From positions 1 to 64,000 of the forward strand of contig NW_027506877.1 of the NCBI RefSeq assembly GCF_052324685.1: a stretch of DNA of 64,000 nucleotides, read 5' to 3'. This stretch comes from Brachyhypopomus gauderio. Lineage: Eukaryota > Chordata > Actinopteri > Gymnotiformes > Hypopomidae. Shown here piece after piece: positions 12,446 to 24,453 of the stretch; the first letter of the stretch is position 1, and every line of letters starts with the position of its first letter. The notes below the pieces were generated by a model, which saw nothing but the letters and a program-made list of their open reading frames with translations, was not told the origin of the DNA and searched no databases. The position numbers were made by a program, and so were the translations under genes.

Positions 12446-12848
12446 ATAGAGTAATGCTTTTGTGGCGACCTTTAACCCACATAACCTATCCCCTACTGGC
12501 CAGTCTAGATCACCGAATGAGTTTATCAGCAATTATTAAAACAGAATAAGTTACTGATCTGGTTCATGAAACATCTATAGAAAAACCCTATAACGTTTAG
12601 TTAGTGTGGTTGCTTCAGCTTTGTACCTTTATTACACATCACATTAAATATACTGACAAGCACGTCTAGACTGCTGACTGCTAGGTCTTCATCTGAACAC
12701 GGTAGTAAGTCTGACACATTTTCAGATCCTGAGTTGAATAGCAATATTATGATCATTTTATTGGAGAGCAATAATTTGTTGAGCTCTTGAGAGCTGAATA
12801 AAAAGTCACGCCCATGGATTTAAATAATTAACTTAATTTTAGTCATGA

Positions 12849-13185
12849 TGTAACGGCGGGTGTAGGAGGCAGACACCACGACGTTTACGGCGAACATCCA
12901 ACGTTTATTGACAGACGTGTAAGCTCCGGGCGGAGCGCCAGCAGTATACACACACACTCACGCTGACACGAAACTTTAGACAAAGACGAGCACAAGACAC
13001 TGCGCGAACGCACATTAAATAGGTGATTAACACAAACCCTCGTGATCACGAGACAAGGCACAGGTGCGACTACGAACACGCTCACGAACAACCCACACCC
13101 ACGGAAGTACAAACATGGACATAGCGACACGCAGACAACGTAGCGGCACGCCCACAGGGAAGGGTCCGGGACTGTCACCGTGACA
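12849..13185 (-). mobile_element. Solo LTR, 337 bp, minus orientation, specific to unit A
   Basis: It starts TGTAACGG and ends CCGTGACA, the reverse complement of TGTCACGG...CCGTTACA. It is flanked by the 5-bp repeat CATGA (12844-12848 and 13186-13190). Unit B has a clean empty site (AGTCATGAAAG). Read on the minus strand, an AATAAA lies near its 3' end. It sits in intron 1 of dhrs4 copy A. Confidence 0.83.
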
Positions 13186-13252
13186 CATGAAAGACATCAC
13201 GGATCATTCTCATAACATAAAATATTGACTTTCTGTGATTTATTTCTAGATA

Positions 13253-15176
13253 ATGTTGAGAGCTGTAACTAAAACCCTTATCACCAGTCCCATCAGTGCT
13301 GCAAGAACGATGTCTCACTGCAGCCTCTCTGGAAAAGTTGCTATAGTTACTGCATCCACAGATGGGTACAAAACTTCTCCTTACGATGTCACTTAGGAGC
13401 TCACTATACTACTGTAGATGATTTGTACACACAGTAGATGATTTATGGCTCTCTGTAACAGTAGCAGATGTATTAATGGGTCGGCCTGAGCTGAGAAACA
13501 GCAACGTAACGTAATGACCTGATTTTCAGGATTGGCTTTGCTGCGGCACAGGCACTGGGTAAGAGGGGAGCTCACGTTATCGTGAGCAGCCGTCGGCAAG
13601 GCAACGTGGACAAAGCTGTGTCACTGTTACGCAACGACAACATTGAAGTGACTGGTACCACCTGTAACGTGGGGAATACGGAGGAGAGAGAGAAGCTGGT
13701 CAAGATGGTGAGTCCGCATGTTCATTCTCCAAAATAAGTAGGTGGTGGAGATGTTACACGTTTTAATATTCGGAGAATTGACCATACCCTTTCTCCCCAG
13801 GCTGTGGAGCAGTGTGGGGGTATTGACATCCTCGTCGCTAATGCGGCTGTGAACCTCTTTGGAAACATCTTAGAATCCACAGACGAAATCTGGAGCAAGG
13901 TGCAGCTCAAAGCTCTTGTAGATTTGAAAAACATAGACCATAAACATAATTCACAAACAAAGGTCAAACTCAGCTGCTGGTGGGCCACCCTCGATTTGAC
14001 CTGGGCCCAAGCTTCGCTGCTGGTTTGACGGTTGGTCTTATTCACATCTTCTGCTTGTGTTCCTCAGATATTAGACGTGAATGTGAAAGCCACGTTCCTA
14101 CTGACCAAACAAGTAGTCCCTCACATGGAGAAGAGAGGGTGAGGGAACATCCTGAAATCATAAAGCGCTCAGAGTAAAAGATTTTAAACAGCAAGGGTGA
14201 CATTCTCCGGTCATCTCCGTTTTAGGGGTGGCTCAGTGGTGATTGTGTCCTCGGTAGCAGGGTACCAGCCAATCCAGGTGAGCACAAGACCAGAGCTGGA
14301 ATATAAAGGTCTGTGAGTTGCATGTATGTATGAAAGGTACTATACAAATAAAGATTATTACTATTAAGTTCTATATTTTTCAAAAGGATAAGCTAAGTAG
14401 ATGTCACACCACTGGCTAAATGACCAAATATTTGTTTTGCAGTTTCATGTTAGTGATTTATGTGCCTTTCGTTAGGGGCTGGGTGCGTACAACGTGAGTA
14501 AGACTGCCCTGTTGGGCCTAACGCAAGCTCTCGCTCCCGAACTCGCTCAAAGTAACATCCGAGTCAACGGCGTGGCTCCGGGAATCATCAAGACACGCTT
14601 CAGTTCTGTTGTGAGGATCCTTCCGCTGACTTTCACATTTCATATCTCGTTCATCTTGATTATCACACACCTAGTCAGACACGGGAATGGCGTTTTAATT
14701 TCTAAGATGCAGAACTCCTTGTGCTACTACATCACCACATTTGCGTTTTTTTTTCTGGAACCATTGTTGTCTTACAGTTGTGGCAGAATGAAGAAATAAT
14801 AAATGATTTTATGAAGCGACTCAGCATTAAAAGGTAGAGGCACCTGGATTTGGAGTTCAAACTTTGAGCACTGTGTTTGGTTGCAACTGGAACATTTGGG
14901 TTTGGAGGAAATCATTTTTAAAAGACAGAATTATGTGGCTAGTTTGCGAATGATTGATTTGGAATTCATGTTTAATTCTGTTGTAGTAATGTATTTAAGA
15001 ACTCAACTTTATGCAACACCCTGACTGACATTAACATTCTTTGCAATACCCTCTCGTATAGACTAGGAACACCAGAGGACATTGGGGGAACGATTGCTTT
15101 CCTGTGTTCTGAGGACGCCTCGTACATCACTGGAGAGACGATCACGGTCACAGGTGGCGTAAACTGCAGACTGTAA
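13253..15176 (+). CDS. dhrs4: Dehydrogenase/reductase SDR family member 4, copy A
   Basis: Eight coding exons join in phase: 13253-13365, 13530-13707, 13801-13899, 14068-14138, 14226-14277, 14476-14610, 14778-14833 and 15062-15176, giving 272 aa (human DHRS4 is 278). The NADP-binding motif TASTDGIG, the SDR motifs (NAA, DVNVKA, VSSVAG) and the catalytic YNVSK are present. The product ends CRL, a peroxisomal PTS1-type tail. DHRS4 enzymes reduce carbonyls and retinal with NADPH. Compared with copy B, this copy lacks one residue after NAAVN (NLFG instead of NPFFG), has A for S before NAA, and has RVNG instead of RVNC. An untranslated exon ending at 11903 lies upstream. The LTR and MITE at 12.1-13.2 kb are in intron 1. 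It is likely functional, but its substrate-loop changes may matter. Confidence 0.92.
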
Positions 15177-15845
15177 GAGTTTGTACACAGAAGGAAAAGA
15201 AATGCTAATTTGGCTTGATAAAGAATCAGGAACCACCCACATGCAGTAATCATATCTTCTGTAATTACCGATACGGATAAAAACTTTAGTTGACTGATTA
15301 ATCTCTCTAAGACTAAACTTAACCTTTTCACATTTTTAATGGATTCTTTTGTCAAAGATGTAATTCTGAGAACTGCTGCACAATAAAAATACATTTCTAA
15401 CTACAGAATGTACATTGATTAGATCACACACACCTGTAACACAAAACAGGCATTTTTAATATATAAAATCACGTACATTCTAGGTAGTATACAACATTTA
15501 GAGTAAATAAAATAAAAACCATATAAAATAACTAAAAGACCATAGAAAAATAGACCTGCTCTTGTATGCAATGTTTGGAAAACAAACAATGTTTATTATA
15601 AAGTAAAATACCTGTATTTAGCTGTACTGACTATAAATCTATAATATGTAGCAAAGTGCAAAAAGGACAATTCCATAATTTCTGTTTAAAATCAAAACTT
15701 TTAAAGTTTATATAAAAGTTTCATTTATGCTTCCTGCTCACTGACCAGCACCAGATATAAAGAAATAAAAGACTGTATCAGGGATGGCACACCTGCCTAC
15801 GACCCTGAATCCTAAGGCGATAACATGAACGTCCATCACATGATC

Positions 15846-18479
15846 TCATCTGCTCCCGTTCCCTGGAGACACCAGGTCACGGTAGAATGGACGACGCCAG
15901 AACTCCAGCAGGGTGGGAACGTACGTGTTGTTCTTGGTCTTGGAGTAACACTTCTTAAATAGCTGCAAGAAAATGAATGTCATCACGGATGTGAATACAC
16001 TAGCTGTCTGTGTTGTATAAAGCACTGTAGTAAAATATTAATATAAGACTTACCCTTCCTTTCACATTCTGAATAGCTTCATCTTCTGAATCAATAATAA
16101 TGTCTTCAGTGGCTTGATTTCGAGAAGAGTTCCTTTCAGAAGGAATATAAGATTGATCAATAGTAGCTATGTAGAACATTGAGAAATATACATGGCTTTA
16201 ATTTGATTTTTGCAGTTTTGTGTAATTGTGAAAAACATGAACTCAGTTCTTGAGCTCTTTATAAATGAACTGTAGACGATTTTGCTAAAATATAATGAGG
16301 TTAAAATCAGGAAAAGCAATGTGAAGATGTGACTGCTTAATGAATCGACAGATTTAGTTTCAACTGGGAAATGATGGTAACAAAATCTTTGACCCTATAC
16401 CAACTGAAACAGATCATAAACAGAAACAAACTAGTAACCTAAATCATTTATACCACCTTACCAGGAGTATTATGCTCATCTTGCTATTTAACGATGAAAC
16501 AAACGAGTTGTAAAATGAATAGATTTTTCTATATTGATAAATTGAAAGAAAGATTGACAGGAGTTAAACGGGGGAGCATTCTCCATGTCAAGATACAAGA
16601 TGCCATTAGGTAGATTTTAGACAGAGATCACACTGTGTCATTCACTCAAATCAACTTCGAGTTTTCCGACTTAGTAAAATCTTAATCTAGTGGTGGGAGA
16701 ACTGCTGTGGATTCTTATACCTGAACTAGCCATCCTTACTTGGACTTCCTTAGTTACAAGAGGTATGATAGGAGAGACAGCAGAGGTTCTACATGGGGGG
16801 GATACAATAGGCAGTTAATGTTACTTGGGACACAACACAATGTTAAATATCACAGAACACTACTAACATTTGTATTAAACGGTTCTTTATTTATTGTTAT
16901 CTCAGTTATCATCTAATGCAGAAAACACTTAAGAGAAGTTCCCCTTACTGCTGATCGGTCACACTGCTCAGGTGCTTCTGGAGGGTCAACATGTTACTGA
17001 GCTTCCTTTTCCGGGTCACTCTGTTACCATTTCTTCCTCTGGACACACCGTTGATGGCTTGGTCTCTTGGAGACTTTGTAGCCTGTTCCTCACTGACCGA
17101 GGCGTTCAACAGCACGGGTTGAGTGACATCTCTGATATCCAGTCGTGTGACGACGACTCGAAGCTCACACTTCATACAGGAAGAAAGGTTAGAAGGCGGG
17201 CCACTGTCTCCCGGTGAGCTGCCGCCTGGTGTTGCCTTGGAAGCCTTACAGGGGTCATCGAGCCCATCTCTTCTTTTTCTGTCTCCACACAATTCTTTCC
17301 TGGTGGTGTCCTGTTCCAAAATAGATACTGTGTTGTCATTGGCTGGAGTGCTTTGTGGGAGGTCTTCACCAGATATCGAGCCAATAACAGGTGCGATTGG
17401 TGGTCTAGTTTCTCTCCTCTGCCCAATTTTCGATCTCTGTGTTGATAGGCCAGGACTCGGGACCCAGTTTGCTGCTGTTGTAGATCCTGATTGGTGGGAT
17501 GGGTGTTGTACTCTGCCAGAAGGAGGTAAGGAAAGGGAAGATAAAATGGAATCTCCGGTGGACGAGGGAATAGATGCTGAGGGTGCAACCACCCGTGTGA
17601 TGCAAACGACAACAGGGAAAATGGTGTTGTGGGAAGACACAGACAAAGAGAAACAGAGAAAAAAATACAATCAGAAAAGGCACCACGTCATTTTGTTCTA
17701 CACAAACGTTTTGACCTGAGACAAATCACTCATGTCCTCACTGCGCTCACCAGCTGGGTCCAGGTGGCCCAAGCATCTCTCGTGCTTCAGCAGAGTCCTG
17801 AGGAGCTGTGGCTGAGACGCAGCACGCGCACACTCTTCCAGGACTGCAGGGGCGCCAGCGAGACACCACCAACTGAAGCAGAGTGCAGAACACTCACTGT
17901 AGCACCACACTGATGCAGCATTAGTGGAAAAAGTCAAGTGTACATTTAGCTTAGCCCTTCACGTCTGGGTTCTTAGATATATAAAAAATGTCAGACTGTT
18001 CTGTAACTGTTTACAGTTAGAACTCTGATGGGCAATGTCTTTTTATATATTGATTGGTGACTGATCTCTGCCGGTTACGGTCTGGCTTGACGTAGGGGAA
18101 GATGATGCTTAGGTCAGTATGATGGATGTTTTCCCAGAACTGAACTGCAGAACGGCGCGCATATATATATATATGTATCATCATAGTAGACTCAAGTCAC
18201 AAGACCATTCAACTACTGGACTTGATTGTGTGGTACAGACAGGACAGGAAAAGACAAAACCGGGCCTCGTCCTCAGCCGCGCCTGCAAACCCACGACCAG
18301 CTTTGCCTGATGTCTGTAAATCAGCAGTCCAGGTACCGTCTCCGATACTGATGTCACGAACTCCTCCAGCTTCCCGTAGTGCATCGCGTCACGCTGCTGC
18401 ATCACCTTCCACATGGCCGCGGATACCAGTCTTAGGGGCGGGGCCAACAGACGAAGGGAGGCGACAGGTACAGTTTCAC
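15846..18479 (-). pseudogene. tinf2: tinf2 copy A, partial duplicate
   Basis: Homologues of several exons of the intact gene at 22061-25834 are visible: 18479-18277, part of the 124-nt exon near 17750-17860, the large exon ending at 16949 on its 3' side, and 16788-16721, 16166-16054 and 15962-15846. The copy cannot give TIN2. The duplication stopped short of the first coding exon and promoter (25825-26000). The donor after the 203-nt exon is CTGAGG instead of GTGAGG. Three exons (counterparts of 25106-24552) were lost in a deletion of about 0.8 kb. The acceptor of the following exon is deleted as well. The 3' exons remain open and almost unchanged, so decay is recent. Transcription from another promoter cannot be excluded. 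Confidence 0.88.
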
Positions 18480-18689
18480 CTGACCGGACACAGACACAGA
18501 TCGAAATGTGGTTAGTGAAGCTGCCCAGCACATCGGAGTACCTGGTGTGCTATTAAATAGCCAACCATGTAATCTTATTAACTGAAATTGTAACTGCTTC
18601 TCGCTCATAACTAGCTGACCGTCCAACCAGTCCGTTAACGTTAACCGTTTAACGGCGTTGCTGATTCGAAACGGCCCTAGAACGTTTCA

Positions 18690-18837
18690 CAACAATGATA
18701 ACCAATAGGGAGCGCACAAAGCGACTGGTAGCCAATCAGCTGTTGGGCGTTGAGTACAACATCCGCAAACATGGTCGACCGCTGTTCAATAAGTCAAAGC
18801 GCACTCGACACTTCAGAAAACTGCCACGGGAGTTAAG
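18690..18837 (+). promoter_or_regulatory. dhrs4 copy B promoter and 5' untranslated exon
   Basis: This is the counterpart of 11760-11903, with CCAAT boxes (AACCAATAG and GCCAATCAG) and the donor TTAAG|GTAAGT at 18837/18838. It lies about 350 bp from the 5' end of the tinf2 pseudogene, head to head. Confidence 0.55.
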
Positions 18838-19522
18838 GTAAGTTATGTGTGTACCGTTAAATAGAAAGTAGGCGACGAAATCGGTTATATTAGTTGAATT
18901 TCTTCAGATCCAGCCTTTTACGTGCCAAGTAGGCGACATTTAAGTCAAGGCTCTGCATTACCGAAAATGCCAATACATGCATAGTTTTAACATCGTCTTC
19001 AGTTTGAGTGCATAAATATACAAAATAGATGCTGCTTTGATTACTAGTGCACATGATTACATATGCAAAGCTGCAGGAACTATAGAGTAATGCTTTTTGG
19101 CGACCTTTAATCCACATAACCTATCCCCTACTGGCCAGTCTAGATCACCGAAGGAGTTTATCAGTAATTATTAAAACAGAATAAATTACTGATCATGGTT
19201 CATTAAACATATCTATAGAAAAAAAACCTATAACGTTTAGTTAGTATGATTACTTCAGCTTTGTACCTTTATTACACATTAAATATACTGACAAGTACGT
19301 CTAGACTGCTGACTGCTAGGTCTTCATCTGAACACGGTAGTAAGTCTGACACATTTTCAGATCCTGAGTTGAATAGTAATATTATGATAATTTTATTGAG
19401 AGCTGAATAAAAAGTCACGCATATGGATTAAAATAATTAACTTAATTAAAGTCATGAAAGACATCACAGGTAATTCTCCTAACACATTAAAATATTGACT
19501 TTCTGTGATTTATTTCTAGGTA

Positions 19523-21388
19523 ATGTTGAGAGCTGTAACTAAAACCCTTATCACCAGTCCCATCAGTGCTGCAAGAACGATGTCTCACTGCAGCCTCTCT
19601 GGAAAAGTTGCTATAGTTACTGCATCCACAGATGGGTACAAAACTTCTCCTTACGATGTCACTTAGGAGCTCACTATACTACTGTAGATGATTTGTACAC
19701 ACAGTAGATGATTTATGGCTCTCTGTAACAGTAGCAGATGTATTAATGGGTCGGCCTGAGCTGAGAAACAGCAACGTAACGTAATGACCTGATTTTCAGG
19801 ATTGGCTTTGCTGCGGCACAGGCACTGGGTAAGAGGGGAGCTCACGTTATCGTGAGCAGCCGTCGGCAAGGCAACGTGGACAAAGCTGTGTCACTGTTAC
19901 GCAACGACAACATTGAAGTGACTGGTACCACCTGTAACGTGGGGAACAAGGAGGAGAGAGAGAGGCTGGTCAAGATGGTGAGTCCGCATGTTCATTCTCC
20001 AAAATAAGTAGGTGGTGGAGATGTTACACGTTTTAATATTCGGAGAAGAAATTGACCATACCCTTTCTCCCCAGGCTGTGGAGCAGTGTGGGGGTATTGA
20101 CATCCTGGTCTCTAATGCGGCTGTGAACCCTTTCTTTGGAAACATCTTAGAATCCACAGACGAAGTCTGGAGCAAGGTGCAACTCAAAGCTCTTGTAGAT
20201 TTGAAAAACATAGACCATAAACATAATTCACAAACAAAGGTCAAACTCAGCTGCTGGTGGGCCACCCTCGATTTGACCTGGGTCCAAGCTTCGCTGCTGG
20301 TTTGACGGTTGGTCTTATTCACATCTTCTGCTTGTGTTCCTCAGATATTAGACGTGAATGTGAAAGCCACGTTCCTACTGACCAAACAAGTAGTCCCTCA
20401 CATGGAGAAGAGAGGGTGAGGGAACATCCTGAAATCATAAAGCGCTCAGAGATTTTAAACAGCAAGGGTGACATTCTCCGGTCATCTCCGTTTTAGGGGT
20501 GGCTCAGTGGTGATTGTGTCCTCGGTAGCAGGGTACCAGCCAATGCAGGTGAGCACAAGACCAGAGCTGGAATATAAAGGTCTGTGAGTTGCATGTATGT
20601 ATGAAAGGTACTATACAAATAAAGATTATTACTATTAAGTTCTATATTTTTCAAAAGGATAAGCTAAGTAGGTGTCACACCACTGGCTAAATGACCAAAG
20701 ATTCGTTTTGCAGTTTCATATTGGTGACTATGTGCCTTTCGTTAGGGGCTGGGTCCGTACAGCGTGAGTAAGACTGCCCTGTTGGGCCTAACGCAAGCTC
20801 TCGCTCCCGAACTCGCTCAAAGTAACATCCGAGTCAACTGCGTGGCTCCGGGAATCATCAAGACACGCTTCAGTTCTGCTGTGAGGATCCTTCCGCTGAC
20901 TTTCACATTTCATGTCGTTCATCTTGATTATCACACACCCAGTCAGACACGGGAATGGCGTTTTAATTTCTAAGATGCAGAACTCCTTGTGCTACTACAT
21001 CACATTTGCATTTTTTTTTTCCTGGAACCATTGTTGTCTTACAGTTGTGGCAGAATGAGGAAGCAACAAATGAGCTTATGAAGCGAATCAGCATTAAAAG
21101 GTAGAGGCACCTGGATTTGGAGTTCAAACTTTGAGCACTTTGGTTGAGCACTAGTTTGCGATTGATTGATTAGAAATTCATGTTTAATTCTGTTCTAGTA
21201 ATGTATTTAAGAACTTAACTTTATGCAACATCCTGCCTGACATCAACATTCTTTGCAATACCCTCTCGTATAGACTAGGAACACCAGAGGACATTGGGGG
21301 AACGATTGCTTTCCTGTGTTCTGAGGACGCCTCGTACATCACTGGAGAGACGATCACTGTCACAGGTGGCATAAACTGCAGACTGTAA
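19523..21388 (+). CDS. dhrs4: Dehydrogenase/reductase SDR family member 4, copy B
   Basis: The coding exons are 19523-19635, 19800-19977, 20075-20176, 20345-20415, 20497-20548, 20746-20880, 21045-21100 and 21274-21388, in phase, giving 273 aa. TASTDGIG (cofactor), [15 protein letters not shown] and Y-S-V-S-K (catalytic Tyr/Lys) match DHRS4, and the end is CRL (PTS1-like). It retains the residues that mammalian DHRS4 shows where copy A differs ([19 protein letters not shown]), so it is the more conserved paralogue. A single start ATG follows a TTTCTAGG acceptor. The substrate range (retinal and aromatic or aliphatic carbonyls) is family knowledge. Its 3' end faces tinf2 at about 0.7 kb, the ancestral convergent arrangement. 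Confidence 0.95.
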
Positions 21389-22060
21389 GAGTTTGTACAC
21401 AGAAGGAAAAGAAATGCTAATTTGGCTTGATAAAGAATCAGGAACCACCCACATGCAGTAATCATATCTTCTGTAATTACCGATACGGATAAAAACTTTA
21501 GTTGACTGATTAATCTCTCTAAGACTAAACTTAACCTTTTCACATTTTTAATTGATTCTTTTGTCAAAGATGTAATTCTGAGAACTGCTGCACAATAAAA
21601 ATACATTTCTAACTACAGAATGTACATTGATTAGATCACACACACCTGTAACACAAAACAGGCATTTTTAATATATAAAATCATGTACATTCTAGGTAGT
21701 ATACAATATATTTAGAGTAAATAAAATAAACACCATATAAAGAAAATAAAAGACCATAGAAAAATAGACCTGCTCTTGTATGCAATGTTTGGAAAACAAA
21801 CAAAATGTTTATTATAAAGTAAAAGACCTGTATTTAGCTGTACTGACTACAAATATATAGTATGTAACAAGTGCAAAAAGGACAATTCCATAATTTCTGT
21901 TTAAAATCAAAACTTTTAAAGTTTATATAAAAGTTTCATTTATGCTTCCTGCTCACTGACCAGCACCAGATTTAAAGAAATAAAAGACTGTATCAGGGAT
22001 GGCACACCTGCCTACGACCCTGAATCCTAAGGCGATAACATGAACGTCCATCACATGATC

Positions 22061-24403
22061 TCATCTGCTCCCGTTCCCTGGAGACACCAGGTCACGGTAG
22101 AATGGACGACGCCAGAACTCCCGCAGGGTGGGAACGTACGTGTTGTTCTTGGTCTTGGAGTAACACTTCTTAAATAGCTGCAAGAAAATGAATGTCATCA
22201 CGGATGTGAACACACTAGCTGTCTGTGTTGTATAAAGCACTGTAGTAAAATATTAATATAAGACTTACCCTTCCTTTCACATTCTGAATAGCTTCATCTT
22301 CTGAATCAATAATAATGTCATCAGTGGTTTGATTTCGAGAAGAGTTCCTTTCTGAAGGAATATGATAAGATTGATCAATAGTAGCTATGTAGAACATTGA
22401 GAAATATACATGGCTTTAATTTGATTTTTGCAGTTTTGTGTAATTGTGAAAAACATGAACTCAGTTCTTGAGCTCTTTATAAATGAGCTGTAGACGATTT
22501 TGCTAAAATATAATGAGGTTAAAATCAGGAAAAGCAATGTGAAGATGTGACTATGCTTAATGAATCGACAGATTTAGTTTCAACTGGGAAATGATGGTAA
22601 CAAAATCTCTGATCCTATACCAACTGAAATGGATCGTAAACAGGAAAGAAACTAGTAACCTAAATAATTTATACCACCTTACCAGGAGTATTATGCTCAT
22701 CTTGCTATTTACAGATGAAACAAACGAGTTGTAAAATGAATAGATTTTTCTATATTGATAAATTGAAAGAAAGATGGACAGGAGTTAAACGGGGAAGCAT
22801 TCTCCACGACAAGATACAAGATGCCATTAGGTAGATTTTAGACAGAGATCACATTGTGTCATTCACACAAATCAACTTCGAGTTTTCCGACTTAGTAAAA
22901 TCTTAATCTAGTGGTGGGAGAACTGCTGTGGATTCTTAGTTACCTGAACTAGCCATCCTTACTTGGACTTCCTTAGTTACAAGAGGTATGATAGGAGAGA
23001 CAGCAGAGGTTCTACATGGGGGGGATACAATAGGCAGTTAATGTTACTTGGGACACAACACAATGTTAAACATCACAGAACACTACTAACATTTGTATTA
23101 AATGGTTCTTTATTTATTCTTCTCAGTCATCATCTAATGCAGAAAACACTTAAGAGAAGTTCCCCTTACTGCTGATCAGTCACACTGCTCAGGTGCTTCT
23201 GGGGGGTCAACATGTTACTGAGCTTCCTTTTCCGGGTCACGCTGTTACCATTTCTTCCTCTGGACACACCGTTGATGGCTTGGTCTCTTGGAGACTTTGT
23301 AGTCTGTTCCTCACCGACCGAGGCGTTCAACAGCACGGGTTGAGTGACATCTCGGATATCCAGTCGTGTGACGACGACTCGAAGCTCACACTTCATACAG
23401 GAAGAAAGGTTAGAAGGCGGGCCACTGTCTCCCGGTGAGCTGCCGCCTGGTGTTGCCTTGGAAGCCTTACAGGTGTCATCGAGCCCATCTCTTCTTTTCC
23501 TGTCTCCACACAATTCTTTCCTGGGGGTGTCCTGTTCCAAAATGGATACTGTGTTGTCATTGGCTGGAGTGCTTTGTGGGAGGTCTTCCCCAGATATCGA
23601 GCCAATAACAGGTGCGATTGGTGGTCTAGTTTCTCTCCTCTGCCCAATTTTCGATCTCTGTGTTGATAGGCCAGGGCTCGGGACCCAGTTTGCTGCTGTT
23701 GTAGATCGTGATTGGTGGGATGGGTGTTGTACTCTGCCAGAAGGAGGTAAGGAAAGGGAAGATAAAATGGAATCTCCGGTGGACGAGGGAATAGATGCTG
23801 AGGGTGCAACCACCCGCGTGATGCAAACGACAACAGGAAAAATGGTGTTGTGGGAAGACACAGACAAAGAGAAACAGAGAAAAAAATACAATCAGAAAAG
23901 GCACCGCGTCATTTTGTTCTACACAAACGTTTTGACCTGAGACAAATCACTCGTGTCCTCACTGCGCTCACCAGCTGGGTCCAGGTGGCCCAAGCATCTT
24001 TCGTGCTTCAGCAGAGTCCTGAGGAGCTGTGGCTGAGACGCAGCACGCGCACACTCTTCCAGGACTGCAGGGGCGCCAGCGAGCCACGACGCAGTCTGAA
24101 ACACGCACAAGACACCACCAACTGAAGCAGAGTGCAGAACACTCACTGTAGCACCACACTGATGCAGCATTAGTGGAAAAAGTCAAGTGTACATTTAGCT
24201 TAGCCCTTCACGTCTGGGTTCTTAGATATATAAAAAATGTCAGACTGTTCTGTAACTGTTTACAGTTAGAACTCCGATGGGCAATGTCTTTTTATATATT
24301 GATTGGTGACTGATCTCTGCCGGTTACGGTCTGGCTTGACGTTGGGGAAAATGAGTCTTAGGTCAGTATGATGGATGTTTTCCCAGAACTGAACTGCAGA
24401 ACG

Positions 24404-24453
<50 letters not shown>

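Noticed and set aside
14972-15394. 140-aa minus-strand frame, repeated at 21184-21606
   Set aside because: Antisense to the last dhrs4 exon and its 3' UTR; duplicated only because the whole block is duplicated.
17123-17719. 198-aa plus-strand frame and its twin at 23344-23940
   Set aside because: Both are antisense shadows of the large tinf2 exon; no splice signals or similarity.
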